NCBI GenBank assembly: GCA_033439685.1
Contig: JAUEDM010000004.1
Span: 992,001 to 1,056,000 of the forward strand
Direction: 5' to 3'
DNA from: Apodospora peruviana
Lineage: Eukaryota; Ascomycota; Sordariomycetes; Sordariales; Lasiosphaeriaceae
DNA length: 64,000 bases
Numbering within the stretch: the stretch's first letter is position 1; every line of letters begins with the position of its first letter. Made by a program: the position numbers and the translations under genes. This document shows, piece after piece, positions 48,785-60,295 of this stretch. Under the pieces are notes generated by a model that saw only the letters and a program-made list of their open reading frames with translations, was not told the DNA's origin and did no database searches.

Positions 48785-49567
48785 TCTACGCTTGTCATTT
48801 TGATTTGGGGGCCTTTTTTAGGTACAGAGCGAATGGGAAGAGCATCATCCCTCGAGTAGGAGGAGGGAGATAATTGATCGCCGAGTTTTGCTAAGGGATT
48901 ATTAGCTTGCTCCCCCGCCGGCGGTCCGAGCAGCGTTTTAAATCATGATAGATAGCATTGTTTGTGCTGGACAGCGCAACAATTGAGATGGTGTGATACA
49001 CACGCCAGGTATGAATGTACTTTTTGCAAGTCTTTTTTACGTGGCCTTCTTTTGTTGCATTGCTGCTGTTGTAGAATAGAAACAGGGAGCTGATGGGCCG
49101 AGAGCGTGGCATGGCTTATATCGAGCGTTTGACTCAAACTCTACCTACAGTAGTCTGGGTCATTCGTCTTGTTAGCGAGCAAACCATCTTAATCATCACA
49201 TGTTTCCATTGTTGCCCTCTTCCGGGCCTACATTGCACCGGTTCTTTCGGACATGAATGAACATAGGGAAATGCAATCGAAAGCGACTTTTGAACATTTC
49301 AACAGTGATACCAGCAGCGCCATACCAAAGCATATTAGGCCAAGCACAAGAAGAAATATCTCTGCTGGTTGACTATCGGTTGGTTGCTTCTCTTCTCTCG
49401 TTTATCACCCCATCCTGACTTTCGAATGCGTTAAGCAAACCTAACCCAAAACAAAGAACAGAAAAGCAAGACAGTTTTACCTCGTCCGTCCCATCTCAAC
49501 AATAACACAACAATATAAAATGCTACAACACAGCCGATGTTCTAGATCACGACTTGTCCGGTCAGGG
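48785..49567. other. Convergent 3' intergenic region
   Basis: No gene supported between nst1 and the membrane protein on the opposite strand. Confidence 0.45.
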
Positions 49568-50641
49568 TCACCTCAACGGGTGCGAATCATGCGAATCGGC
49601 AAACGGATTCTGCTGCTGCCCCCCGTGTCCACCATCCATCGGAGTCCCAGTCCCACTAGCAGTGTTATACCCCCCTCTACCAGACGAAGAAGAATACTCC
49701 CGCGGCAGCTGCGGAAGCGGCGGATGATCTTGAGCAGCTTGCATGAGTGGCTGTCCGGCGCCGTCCTCGTCCAATTGTCCATCAGTACCGACATCGGTAA
49801 CAACACCGGGCACCGGCCGCCTGGAATTCACCATGGCCGAGTTCTTGGCCTCGCGCGCAATGTTGGCCGCCTCGGCGGCGCGCTCGAGCCGCTTCTGGAC
49901 TCGCCGTTCGCGGCAGCAGAGGAAACAGACGCCAAACACGGACAAGGCGACCGCCGTAGCAAAGAATATGGCGATGATGGTGCCCGCCACACCCAGACTG
50001 TTCTGCTCGTACATGCACGAGGGGTTGCCCTGGCTGTCCGACTTGCAGATCAAGCCGTCACGGCAGACGGGGCTAGGCTGGGTGGTCGGGACACAGCCTT
50101 TCGACAGGGTCTTACCGATGTCGGCGCCCGTGGACTGGGTCGGGCACGAGGTGACGGAGATGTCTGTGTTGGTGAAGCAGGGGGATGGGCTCGCGTTTAG
50201 GTCGGTGGTTGTTGCTGCTGGAACAGCGGCCGCGGCGGTTGGTGTGGTGGCTGCTGGCTTGTTGGTGTCTTGTCGAGGCGCGAGGCCAGCTGCTGCTGCT
50301 GCTGCCGCTGCCGGAATGGCATGTCGGCGGAGGTCGGCGGGAGAAGGGGAGGATTCGCAGCGTCGGAGAGCCCAGAAGGCTTGGATGGGCGCCTCGGCGG
50401 CGTTGCAGCCGGCGTTGAGGAAACATTCTTCAACTTGCGGGACGAGGTGCTCGGTCGAGGTGTCGAGGGCGATCTGCGAGAAGCAGTAGGCGATGGAACC
50501 GTCGTCACCGCAGGACGCGGAGCGCGCGAGTTCCTGCCCGCGGGTGTGCAGGCATTCTGGGCGACTTGAGGCGGCGGAAGTCGAAGAAGTGGCGGCGAGA
50601 AGGAGCGTCGTCGCCAGGGAAAGGGAGTTTTTGGGCTGCAT
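49568..50641 (-). CDS. Single-pass membrane protein with Cys-rich ectodomain (357 aa)
   Basis: The signal peptide MQPKNSLSLATTLLLAATSSTSA is followed by a cysteine-containing domain (ECLHTRG, ASCGDDGSIAYCFSQ, VEECFLNAGCNAAEAP), an Ala/Thr/Pro-rich stalk (about 110-150), and a second Cys group (SPCFTN, VTSCPT, KGCVPT, PVCRDGLICK, PSCMYEQ). One transmembrane helix (about 222-245, GTIIAIFFATAVALSVFGVCFLCC) leads to a basic, coiled cytoplasmic segment and a Pro/Ser/Gly-rich tail. The layout resembles fungal cell-wall sensors and other type I proteins; the precise family is not recognised. Single exon. Confidence 0.8.
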   Translation of the reverse strand: MQPKNSLSLATTLLLAATSSTSAASSRPECLHTRGQELARSASCGDDGSIAYCFSQIALDTSTEHLVPQVEECFLNAGCNAAEAPIQAFWALRRCESSPSPADLRRHAIPAAAAAAAAGLAPRQDTNKPAATTPTAAAAVPAATTTDLNASPSPCFTNTDISVTSCPTQSTGADIGKTLSKGCVPTTQPSPVCRDGLICKSDSQGNPSCMYEQNSLGVAGTIIAIFFATAVALSVFGVCFLCCRERRVQKRLERAAEAANIAREAKNSAMVNSRRPVPGVVTDVGTDGQLDEDGAGQPLMQAAQDHPPLPQLPREYSSSSGRGGYNTASGTGTPMDGGHGGQQQNPFADSHDSHPLR

Positions 50642-53182
50642 CCCGGAAAATCAGGGTCTTTAATAAAGGATCCAGTCGTTTGCGGATTTTTCTTCGATGG
50701 GGTTGTTGATTTCCCGGTTTTGATCGAACACAGTCCACAGATCTGCGCGGTCGTGGCACTCGGGCTGCAGTAGACTTGCTTTTCGATGAATCAATCGCTC
50801 GTGTGGGTTCGCAGTCTCGTTCGTGTTCGAGGTCGTGCGGGATTGTTGGGGGATTTTAACTGAAGGTTGTCGTGGCCGGGAATCACTTCATAAACTCGAC
50901 ATTCTTTCGAAAAATTACAATGACCAACAGACGAGGACGAAAAGGAACGATGATGCCCGAGAGCGTTTGGACACGCAATGCAAAATAAAGGTCGATTAGG
51001 TTGAGAGGAAAAGAATGGACGGAAACATCTTCGGGGGGGGCACAAAAGGCTGAAATGGTCTTGACGCCCGAGTGCCTGTCTTGCCCGCTGCAAATGCACC
51101 TCGTTCCTCTCCTTGTCTTTGCTCCTCCCTTGTCCCCGGCAGGACCGCCGTCCTCCGTAAAACTCGCCAATGCGGCTTTGCCTGCGTGAGCCCCAAGCCC
51201 AGCCTCGTCTGGAACGAAAGGAGGCTTGAATCTGCGTGCACTGCCGCTGCTGTCGGGGGTCCAATTGGATGCTGAGATCCAAATGAGCTGAGTTCCACTC
51301 GGAACCTGCGTCAGTCCAATGAGATAAAAGCTAGGTTTTTTGCGGTGTGGAGGGACCCTTTAAACTTTTTAAGGCTAGCTTGGCGAACAGCCCCTTCGCC
51401 GGCACCCGCCAGCAGTCCACATGCCGTTTCAAAATGCCCTTCCGTTTCCCATTTCCATCCAAGCTTCATGATCAAAGTTTATTAGGTTGAGGTTACGGAT
51501 AGATATCAAGTTATCAACACGAAATGACATGGTAGGAATCATGGGGCAGAGAGCGGACCGCTCCAGACCACCCACCGTATGTTCCACACGGCGGTGGGTG
51601 GTGACTGAAATTGTGGCCTAGACCTCGTTCGTTTTGTCGTCTCAATTTTTTCAGATGTTCGAAAAGGGGGGGCCAGCCCGCTGCCGTTTTGCCGGTTCGC
51701 TGTGTGGATCTGTGGCTGAGCTGCGCGCAAAAGCTGCATCTGTTCGATCCCTGTCAGTCCGGGGCGCATGCCGCCAGCGCACTTGAAATACGGAGTATCG
51801 GGTTAGGGTTTGCACTTGTCGTACGGAGTCCAACTGGAAGTCATACCCGACCGGTAGTTTATTGAATATGTGCTCCGCTAGCATCAGCTAACGCAATCAC
51901 TTCTGCAGGCTTAATATAGTGACCATACAAAGTCATAGTGACGATCGAAGTCTCTGGTTAAGGTTGCGGCCAGCTATGCGCACGTGCGCAGGTCCTAAGT
52001 CGTGCTTGGGAGTTAGAAGAAGATTTCGGGCGAGATCTTAGCAATATGAAGATTTTGATAGTTCCAAGAAGCAGAAATAACTGGGTTTCTTGATAGGACC
52101 GATGAAGACTTCACCAAAGGCGAGGGTGGTCAGCGGTGCGCTATGTTGCCTAGATAGCAGGTTGAAATTGTAAAGCAGTGAGCCAGGGCCTCGTGGCTGT
52201 AATTAGCAGGCGCCAATCAAGTGCCAATGAACAATGTTTTTAAATAATTAAGGGAACGTTACGACTACCACAAGACTGTTGGTAGCCTGATCAGTTTATC
52301 TAGGCACTATTCAGGTGGCTGGTAGTAGGCCGTCTACCGCATATAGAAGAATTTAGTGAAAAGCATGCTGGTAAACAGGCGAGGACTCGAGGACGGGAAA
52401 GAGTCAACAGGAACCACAGGGCGCGACTTGCTGATTGATCGTGTCCATCTGTACTTTGGTGACTTTGATTGTTGTGAAATTGTGGTAGCCTGGTAGTCAT
52501 CTTTGACTCGGAGTTATCAAACCATGCGACACAAATAAGAGATTGGAAAGGAACCCCTTTACGGGTTATCTTCAGGTACTTTAGGAGTGGCCCAGGGCAG
52601 GTAGACGTGTTACTAAGCAAACCCGTGACTCAGCCTGCGGACATCTAATACGATTCTTAACTTCTTCCTCTCCGACCGAGAAGCCTTGAATAGGTACCTT
52701 CCTATAATCCTCATTTTGTTTCTTCCATTGCAGTCTCCGGCCAGCTTACTCTACGTACCAGTGATCCTAGTAAGGATTCATCCTCATCATGGTAGCTGCA
52801 ATTGCGTCCATTCAATCACCCTGATTGAGAATCGAGTCAATCAGTCAATTCTCTACCCGCTTTCACGTCAGACAGTCGCAAGGGAATGGTCACGGGAGAA
52901 GCAAAACTGCATAGGTATGTGTGGTTGACGAAAGAACGCTCTATTGAGATGTCGAGTGACAACTATAGCCGAAATGGGTAGTACCTAAATATCAAGGGCA
53001 ACGGAGCCAGCCCCTTTATATGATCCCGACCATATGATATAAATTAACGCTATATCCTCAATTTCCATCACCTGTCCAAGTGGTTAGCCCAAGCACTTCA
53101 CAACCAAGGTACTCACACGCGCATTTCGGTCGCATACCTTGGTCCCTTATCTCCTCTTGCTGCGCTTCGCCATCTTGGCTTC
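50642..53182. other. Large intergenic region, about 2.5 kb
   Basis: No gene, RNA or repeat is supported. Frames in both strands are short and lack family motifs. The left 600 nt should contain the promoter and leader of the membrane protein. Confidence 0.45.
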
Positions 53183-53548
53183 CTAGGCCAGAGCTTTGGC
53201 GGCCTTGGAGCTCAGCTCCTGAGGGGGCTCCTTAGGGTCACGGTTCTCGTCATTACTGCCGTTATTATTGTTCTTCGGATCCTCACCGGCGTCGGGCGTT
53301 CCGCTTTCCGCGCGCAGCTCGGCGTTCTTGCACGGAGGGCATGTGCTATAGGGCGAGTGGAAGCTCTCGTGGACCTCGCAACGGACCATGTGTCCCTTGT
53401 CAACGCATACCTGACTCACAATCTTGCCGCATCGTGGGCTATCAAGCGAGATGCCCTGTGTTAGCAGGTGTGACTTGTTTGCGCGGGCAGGGGAGTGAGG
53501 CGCAAAGACATACCAGTGGTGCTGTCGTGCCTTCTTGGTCTTGGCCAT
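53183..53548 (-). CDS. Small Cys/His-containing hypothetical protein (121 aa)
   Basis: Starts MAKTKKARQHHW and ends in a Lys/Glu/Pro-rich tail (SSKAAKALA). Central cysteines and histidines (RCGKIVSQVC, KGHMVRCEVHESFH, TCPPC) could bind zinc. A GTATGT donor-like site follows HHW and an ACACAG acceptor-like site precedes GISLDS. Splicing these would break the frame, so the intron-free reading is kept. The tail contains an Asn/Asp-rich linker. Function unknown; no signal peptide. Confidence 0.55.
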   Translation of the reverse strand: MAKTKKARQHHWYVFAPHSPARANKSHLLTQGISLDSPRCGKIVSQVCVDKGHMVRCEVHESFHSPYSTCPPCKNAELRAESGTPDAGEDPKNNNNGSNDENRDPKEPPQELSSKAAKALA

Positions 53549-54572
53549 CTTGCTTGCTTGCTAGATAGCTGGCGGGAGACACTTCACCTTTTGCGAAATA
53601 ATGAGTTTGTCGAGTTAGGGTTGTGTTGTCTTACTTTGCTTAGCATCAAAAGTTGCGGGTGCGATGACGGTTCCTTTTTCCCGAGCTGCTTTGGTTGTGG
53701 TTGAAAGGTTCGATGGACTGCGGCGGTCGCAAACTTTTCATTATAAGCAGCGACCGAGTAGTCGTGAGCTTGGCTCAGACAGACGCGCTTGGGGACAACA
53801 GCAAGTCTCCAGGGGATTGGGTGATGGGATGGAATGGACCGGCAGCGTGGCGCTGTGAGGTGAATGATGAGGATGGAAGATTAACACATATCTGCCTCGA
53901 AAACTGTCGGCTGGTTGGCTGCTGGTGCCCAAATTATCCTGCAAAGAGCCGCTGACCCGCAGATGCGTGACATCTGAGGGACCTGTTGCCTTGTCATTAT
54001 TCACTGCAGTAGGTTCGACTTTTTGAGGAGGAGCAGTATCAACAGCCATAACTCAGACGGCAGTGAATCGTGCCGTGTTACTTCGATGCAAATGAAGTTA
54101 CTGGACTAACTGGAATACCCAAGGCTGGTGGGGGCGGACTTAAAGTTCACATGGCCGTCCAAGTGTGTCGGACTTCCCAAGAGCTGTCTGTTGTCGCAAC
54201 AGCGGCGACACCAGCTTTGTCCTGTGAACAACAACGTATTGGAGTAAGTGGACCGGACTATTGAACAGAACCATTGAATTATCAGCTAGGCAAGACAATG
54301 TTCTGGAGCATGGAGCTTCAGTTAACTCTCCAGACGCGACGAGAAGGAACCAGATGCCATCACGGATTCCGTTGTTGTCGCCAGCACTCGTAACCGCTGG
54401 AGTCGTCAGCCTTGAGCCAGATTGGCTAGGATCACTGCTAATGACACACCGTTGTGTAATTATCGTATGACAGTTAGCCCCTGAGCTAAGGCTACTAGAT
54501 GAGTCATTAGACTGATAACATAGCTCCAAGACGCATCGGTGCTAGTCAAGTCCCCATATCCAACCAACCTAT
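53549..54572. other. Intergenic region, no gene recognised
   Basis: Promoter side of the Cys/His protein and 3' side of the membrane protein to the right. Nothing else supported. Confidence 0.4.
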
Positions 54573-55916
54573 TCATGCATGAAGAATAGCAACCGGCGGC
54601 CTTCGAAGTTGGTGGCTCTCCTGCGAGTTGGACGCCCCTACTACTAGTACTATCAAGGGATCGAGCCCAGCCTTCTTCTCATTCGTGTTCCCGAACTCGA
54701 GTCTCTCGAGATGGCGGTCGACGATTGTGAGATTATGGCCATATAAAAGCGACACGTTGGTTTCCTCGTCCTGTCGTCTTACACCACCGTTGTTTGGCGG
54801 CTGGCTCTTTTTGCCCTTCACACGCTCCAGCCAGGACTCGGTGGGCTTATAGACTGGCTTCGACGATGGGCCGAACAGGTGTGGGAAAGCGGATAGACAG
54901 GCAACCATGACGGCTAGTCAATTAGCAGTAGTCCGATGATCAGTTTCATATTGGGTGGATAGACGGTGATGGAGGTAGGCATGGTTATCAGGTAGGTAAC
55001 TTACCGACACATGGTTCAGCTGAACTCCAAAGCATGAGCGGCAATGCATCATTCCGGCTGGCGCTGTAGTAATTTGCATAACTGACGAGTGCCCGCGTGA
55101 TAGAAATGATCATTGTGACAAGTATCAAGGACACGAGGCCGATGAAGATCAATTTCCTCTTTGTTGGTATTTGGATCTTCCACAGTAAGATGAAGGGTAT
55201 AGCCATGACTTTTTTATGGGAGCAGTGTGGTTGTGTTAACAGGTTCAAGAGTAAAAGGATCTCAAGAGTTAGGACAGAGTGTAACTGTAATAGTACTTAC
55301 TGAAAAGGTCCGAGACCACGTCAAGGGAACAGCTTACTGCGAGATTAACTAGCCCCAGCCTGACTGCCTCGGGCGTGTTGCAATATGCAAGTATTTCCTC
55401 GGCCGACGTAAAGTAACATTTGAACTGGGTATTTCCTATCATGACGGCCCAGGTGGCAATGACAAAGAGTAGGACTGGCCACCAGACGAATCTGAGTCTA
55501 TCCATATGCCATCCGAGTCGGCGAAAGTGGACCAAGAATGAGAGCTTGACTGCCGCCAAGGTGGTGGAAAAGATAAGCATGTGGGCGCCATAGACACCCC
55601 CATATTTTTTAATCAGGACGGGAAAGTCGGCTTGTATCTGCTCGAGTCCGGCGGCTAGTCTCAAGACCCTATACGTGTCGGGGGTAATCCAATGCAGCAG
55701 GATGCAATTGCTGAGAATCAAGATGCTGGCTAGGATGACGAGGTAGTCGTCCAGGTAGAGCCTCCGTGGGCCCCGGAACCTCGAATATAGACGGAAGGCA
55801 AGAAATATCAGAGATAGGATGGCCACGGCCCAGAGAGCGCCTAGGAAAGCGGCGGGGGTAAGTCCGGGGAGGACGATCCTCGAGTGATGATTCTCCTTCG
55901 TCCACCGTGATGACAT
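54573..55916 (-). CDS. Rhodopsin-domain integral membrane protein (fungal PTH11/SAT4-like)
   Basis: Three exons (55916-55301, 55208-55005, 54913-54573) with introns of 92 and 91 nt give about 386 aa. The extracellular N-terminus is short. Then come several hydrophobic helices with family landmarks: FRLYSRFRGPRRLYLDDYLVILA (the R-x-YxR...DDY signature), KLSFLVHFRRLG, the spliced junction SLDVVSDLFIMAIPFILLWKIQI (DxxxxxxPxxxLW), and AEPCVAVMVACLSAFPHLF. These are hallmarks of the fungal rhodopsin-domain family, whose members include PTH11-type receptor candidates. No CFEM domain is present. The cytoplasmic tail is charged. Probably plasma-membrane; ligand unknown. Confidence 0.9.
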
Positions 55917-57324
55917 GTTGGAGACTTGGGTTTGAAAGCCGGAAGGGTCTAACCGTGATGATCAGGGTGAGGTGGAAGTCCGCAAGATGACGCTGTGAGT
56001 GTCAACGGAACAGTTCTACATGATCGACTCTTCATCAGCGGGAAAGACAAGGGATTATATGTACCCGAGAGAGTGTCCTACAGCTGCCAATTTGGCTCAT
56101 GTTGCTGCCCTCAACACAACCTACTCTCTATTATCTGGTAGCGAAGCTGACGGCAGTGGCCCTGTATTGACATTAGCAACATCAATACGCTTTTTAGGTC
56201 TGACCTGCTTGAGACAAACGACTGCTACTGGGCACAGATTGAGATATGTAACTAGCAGCCTGGCCAAGTGGCCGCCAGTCTTAGTCAGTTTTGCATTTTG
56301 CAGCTGCGCTATACCTCTTGCAGCTGAAACATGGAGGTCAGCTATTGCCAACCATGACATGCCGATCTACGTATAATGCAACCAAGAGCATGACATATCC
56401 TTTCCCGGGGCTATTTGCCGATTTCAATAGGGACATCACCAAGACAGCTTACCAACCCTCAAATCAAACATCTGCAGAGGCTACATGTTGGCAATTCGCA
56501 AATCAAGCCATCCTCCCCAGCTTAATACACCAAAGATCACCACTTATGGATGGTTGGCCAAAAGGCTTTGAATACACGATGCTAGAAACATGTATTAGCT
56601 CAAGTCAAGACATAACCCTACGGGCACCTATCGGGGCCTAGATATCTGCCTAGTATATTTACATGTAGTTCCAGGGTACAACATGAATATACTCGGCGAT
56701 ATTAGGAATCTTCAAGCCCCTTGATTTCTCCTCTCCTTCTAGTAATGAATAATCAACTTCGTGAATGTGTTTAGAAATATGTATTCGTGGGCGAATATGG
56801 TTTCGGGAGGTGACCAAAAAGAACGGGCAAATTGCCTTGGAAAGGCCGGTCCGCATCTCTATGCCCAATCGTAAGTCTTCTGTCTCATACGATACACTAT
56901 TCTTCAACTTTTGGTTCTCCTTTCAGCTCGCACTGGCCCCCTATTCCTCTGGCATGGCATCGTCTTATCGGCGTCTTTCCACTGGACGCCTCTTTCGGCC
57001 TCACTAACGCTATTGCTTTATAGCGCTCAACTCCACAACCAAAATCGAAGTTTATTGGGATCCTCAAAATGGGTACGAGTAGAGCAAAGACTATTTCTCT
57101 CGATTCGTGCCCCCCCTCTCGAAGGTCTCGATCATCCTCCTCCTCCCTTTCCTTTCTCCCAACCTATCCAACTCTCCCAATTACTCGCTTTCAAGCCTTC
57201 AACACAACCACAAAACGCAAACTCTCGCTCATCCACAGACGTTTAATTCATTACCGAACCACCAGCAGAGAGAAAAATCACCCCTCTTAATCGCAGTCGA
57301 ACCAAAAGCTATTAACTAGCAACC
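55917..57324. other. Intergenic region between divergent genes
   Basis: No supported gene. The right 250 nt are C/T- and CAA-rich, probably the leader of the next gene. Confidence 0.4.
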
Positions 57325-57963
57325 ATGGGTTGGGAAGCAGACCTCGAGCAGGGCGAACAGGCGTTCCAGGCCCGCAAATCCCAGATCAAACAGTGGGATA
57401 ACCAGGAAAATGCTCGCATCGAGGACGAGTACGCAAAAAAGAAGGCGGCGCTCCAGGAGAGCTTTAGGGCGAAACGGGAGGGGCTTGCTACTACCACCAC
57501 CACCCACGGCCAACAGCAGCAACAACCTGCCATTGAGGAGATCTCTCCCGCCCCAGTGCCGACAGGAATAACGGCCGAGCAATCAGCCAACAAAGTCAAG
57601 GTTCCGCCTGCTTTGATGAAATAATTTATCATCACCGACGCCGAGATGAAGCGCAAGGCCGAGATCAGACATAGGAAGGTGCGCATCGAATACGCCATCG
57701 AGACTGGGCAGCCGGTGCCCGAATATCCGCCCCTGCAGGACCTGGCATGGTATGTTGCCGAGGAGAAAAGGTTGGCGGTCGAGAGGGGACATCACGTGGG
57801 AAGATATCGAGACTATGATGACAAAGCGGTCGTGCTGTCTTGTTATGTGATTAAAGGCAGTGCGATTGTTATAACATTGTGGCAATTCTATACGAGGGAA
57901 CTACGGTGCCTAGTATTTATTAAATGTCTGCGGATGATGTACGGCCCGACCCGTCCTAGATAG
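57325..57963 (+). pseudogene. Hypothetical charged protein interrupted by an in-frame TAA
   Basis: MGWEADLEQGEQAFQARKSQ starts a helical Lys/Glu/Gln-rich region, then a Thr/Gln linker, ending ANKVKVPPALMK-TAA (57622-57624). The same frame continues FIITDAEMKRKAEIRHRKVRIEY and PVPEYPPLQDLAWYVAEEKRLA to 57963, with similar charged composition. The whole would be about 212 aa. Either the gene was cut by one nonsense change, or it is now a 99-residue protein. No family recognised. Confidence 0.5.
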
Positions 57964-58254
57964 GTAGGTAAGTTATCGGCTTAGACAACTGCATTGCCGG
58001 CTTGAATGGCATTTCTGGACGACCGTTTGGTGGTGTGCAGAGGCAAGGCTCCGACTATTGAAACTTGCATGTGGCGCACCAGTGGTGAGTCAAATCACAT
58101 CTATTCGCGACAAATACGATGCAAAGTCGTCTGTTTAAACAAACGAATTCAGCCGCAATCTGACATCAGGGCCGATGCTGTTGGTGAAAATAGTCCACAT
58201 TATGCCGGCCTGTTGCAAGTCTTTTGGTATCCGAGTCTCAATACTTAGTCATAT
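57964..58254. other. Short intergenic spacer
   Basis: About 290 nt, no feature recognised. Confidence 0.35.
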
Positions 58255-59680
58255 ATGCAGAAACTGAACTTCCATCACACGCCCTGCATCGATGGTCGAG
58301 TACTTCCTGGCTTTCAATGCAGTATAGAGCTCATCATGAGGTTGACCACTGAATATCATCCCAACAAATTCAGGCAGTCATGTTATCGGCCTAGCTTGTC
58401 AAGCTCGGATTCCGATGATGATAGCTTGGACAAGGACACGGCGAGATCCTTGTCAAACCTGTCCTTGTCCCGAGCGTCCTCAACATGGACGACGAGACGG
58501 AACCGGAGCGACGATGAGAGAGCCCGTAATCTTGTCGCCAACGTACAGATGCTCGAGTCCCAGTCTCGGGACCTCGTCCAGGAGGGGGACGTGATGCAGA
58601 AGAGTGCCTCCTTGAAGCCGAACAGTCCGATCCAGCTCGCGGTGTCGTCCCTGCGAGAGCTCATCAACGTCGTCGGCGGCTTAGACAAGCAGCTCCTGTT
58701 CTGGTACACCCGCAAGCGCAAGCCTCTACGTCTCGCCATGAAGCCCCTAAGACTCATCGGCAAGGACCGAGACGCCGACAGCCTCGTGCGGAAGAAGGTA
58801 GATTCGATCGCGGGCCACGCCAACGCCGCCGGTGCGACTTTAAACGGGTGTGCGGACCTATGCCACTCGACCCTCAAGGAAGTGCGGCTGCTCCATCTGC
58901 GCACAAGCGATTTCATCCACCAGGGCATCATACAGGGCGTCCGCAACGAGGCCCAGGAGTTGATTCTGTCGCACTAGCGCAAGAAGGAAGATCTCCAGCT
59001 CACTATTGACCAGAAAAAGGTTGACATGAATGGGGTTTTACAGTCAAGAGCGCCGCTCCCGGTGGATGGCCGAACGCCTGGAACAGCAGGCCCGCGAGGC
59101 AGCTCGTGCGTCACGACGAACAGGCTGGTGTGGTGGGCTTTCCATATTATCGAGCTTCGCAGTTGCAGTCACCTGTGTTTTCGCACCACCGGTCGGCATC
59201 GCGGCCTCGGCTGCAGGGGCCGGTACCATAGCAGCAGGTCCTCTTGGTGTCTCGTCCGTTGCCAACTCCGGTGTAAGTGTTGTCGGGATGAAACGAGATG
59301 ATGTATTTCATATTGGCTGACAGCAAACACACATACCTAGAGCATAGCACTGATTCACTGAGGTTCCGGCAGGAAGCAGCAGGATATCCATCAAAGATCC
59401 AGGCACTTCAGAGTCAGGTACATGGTCTGTGCAGTCAGATTGCCGTCATCGAGCAATCCAAGGGCAGCCACCACAGATCCATAGAGGCGATTGCCGAAGT
59501 CGATCAAGGCTGTCAGCAGCTTCACGGACAGACAACGAGGTTCGTGGGCGAGCTCGTCTTTGCACAGGATCGAATATCGGAAGGGGTCCTCAGGATGAGG
59601 GCGATCGCGTCGGATCTACATATATTCAGTTACGGGAGAACTAGAGCAAGTTGGTGGGCAACATTAGGACCATGGTAAAC
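58255..59680 (+). pseudogene. Coiled-coil protein with a glycine/alanine hydrophobic hairpin, broken in two places
   Basis: The first segment (58255-58977; an ATG at 58336 is also possible) has a Ser/Asp-rich N-terminus and a helical region (SSLRELINVVGGLDKQLLF, LRLIGKDRDADSLVRKKV). It stops at TAG (58975-58977), but the frame continues RKKEDLQLTIDQKKVDMN. After a one-base shift near 59030 it reads FYSQERRSRWMAERLEQQ, then a long hydrophobic stretch (GLSILSSFAVAVTCVFAPPVG ... GAGTIAAGPLG). A GTAAGT donor (about 59273) and a CTAG acceptor (about 59340) may lead to a last helical exon with DSLRFRQEAAGYPSKIQALQSQ. Family not recognised. The helix-hairpin-helix layout suggests membrane association (inference). 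Confidence 0.5.
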
Positions 59681-60295
59681 GGGTGCGTCGCAGTGCTGGG
59701 AGACAGCGATGGTAGTAGTAGAGCTTTAACTCGGACTGGGAATTGGCGGATGATTGAGAGTGGCCTTGTGGATCTCGAAAGAAACTCTTTACAGGTGGCG
59801 AGGATTGTGACAAAATACAATGTCTGATACTGACCACCCAGGTCAGGCTGAAGTGCTTCCACCGAATTTCCTGGAGGAGTCAGCAAAGAGGAAGGAGACA
59901 TGGTAACTGGCGGCGCTAAATAAGCAATAGGGTAGAATCCGAGGAGTGAGGAATTAATTCTTTATCTTGTAGTTTTATATCGGTTAATATTGGCCCGGTG
60001 TTACTTACAGAGACTCACTTGCACTTTGAAGAACTAACTCACAGTACTCTAAAAACTGATTAGTACTCGCACGCCGTACATCTGTGTGACTGTACCAATC
60101 AAGGGAGACGCCAAGGTTTGTATTACCTAGCCCAAGCGGAAGAAAATATAACTGCAAGTACGGAGAGATATTGACTGCTTATCATATTCTGAATTGGGCA
60201 CGCAAAAAAACATATTCTCTACAGTACCTAGGATATCTTATTCACAAGCCTTAAATACCCCGACAGCGACTGTGGCCAACAACAAACCAATACTA
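59681..60295. other. Intergenic region, nothing recognised
   Basis: AT-rich spacer between the coiled-coil relic and the convergent SGT2 gene. Confidence 0.4.

Noticed and set aside
50791..51298. Overlapping minus-strand frames of 95-163 codons upstream of the membrane protein gene
   Set aside because: Mutually overlapping, no domain texture; interpreted as promoter and leader.
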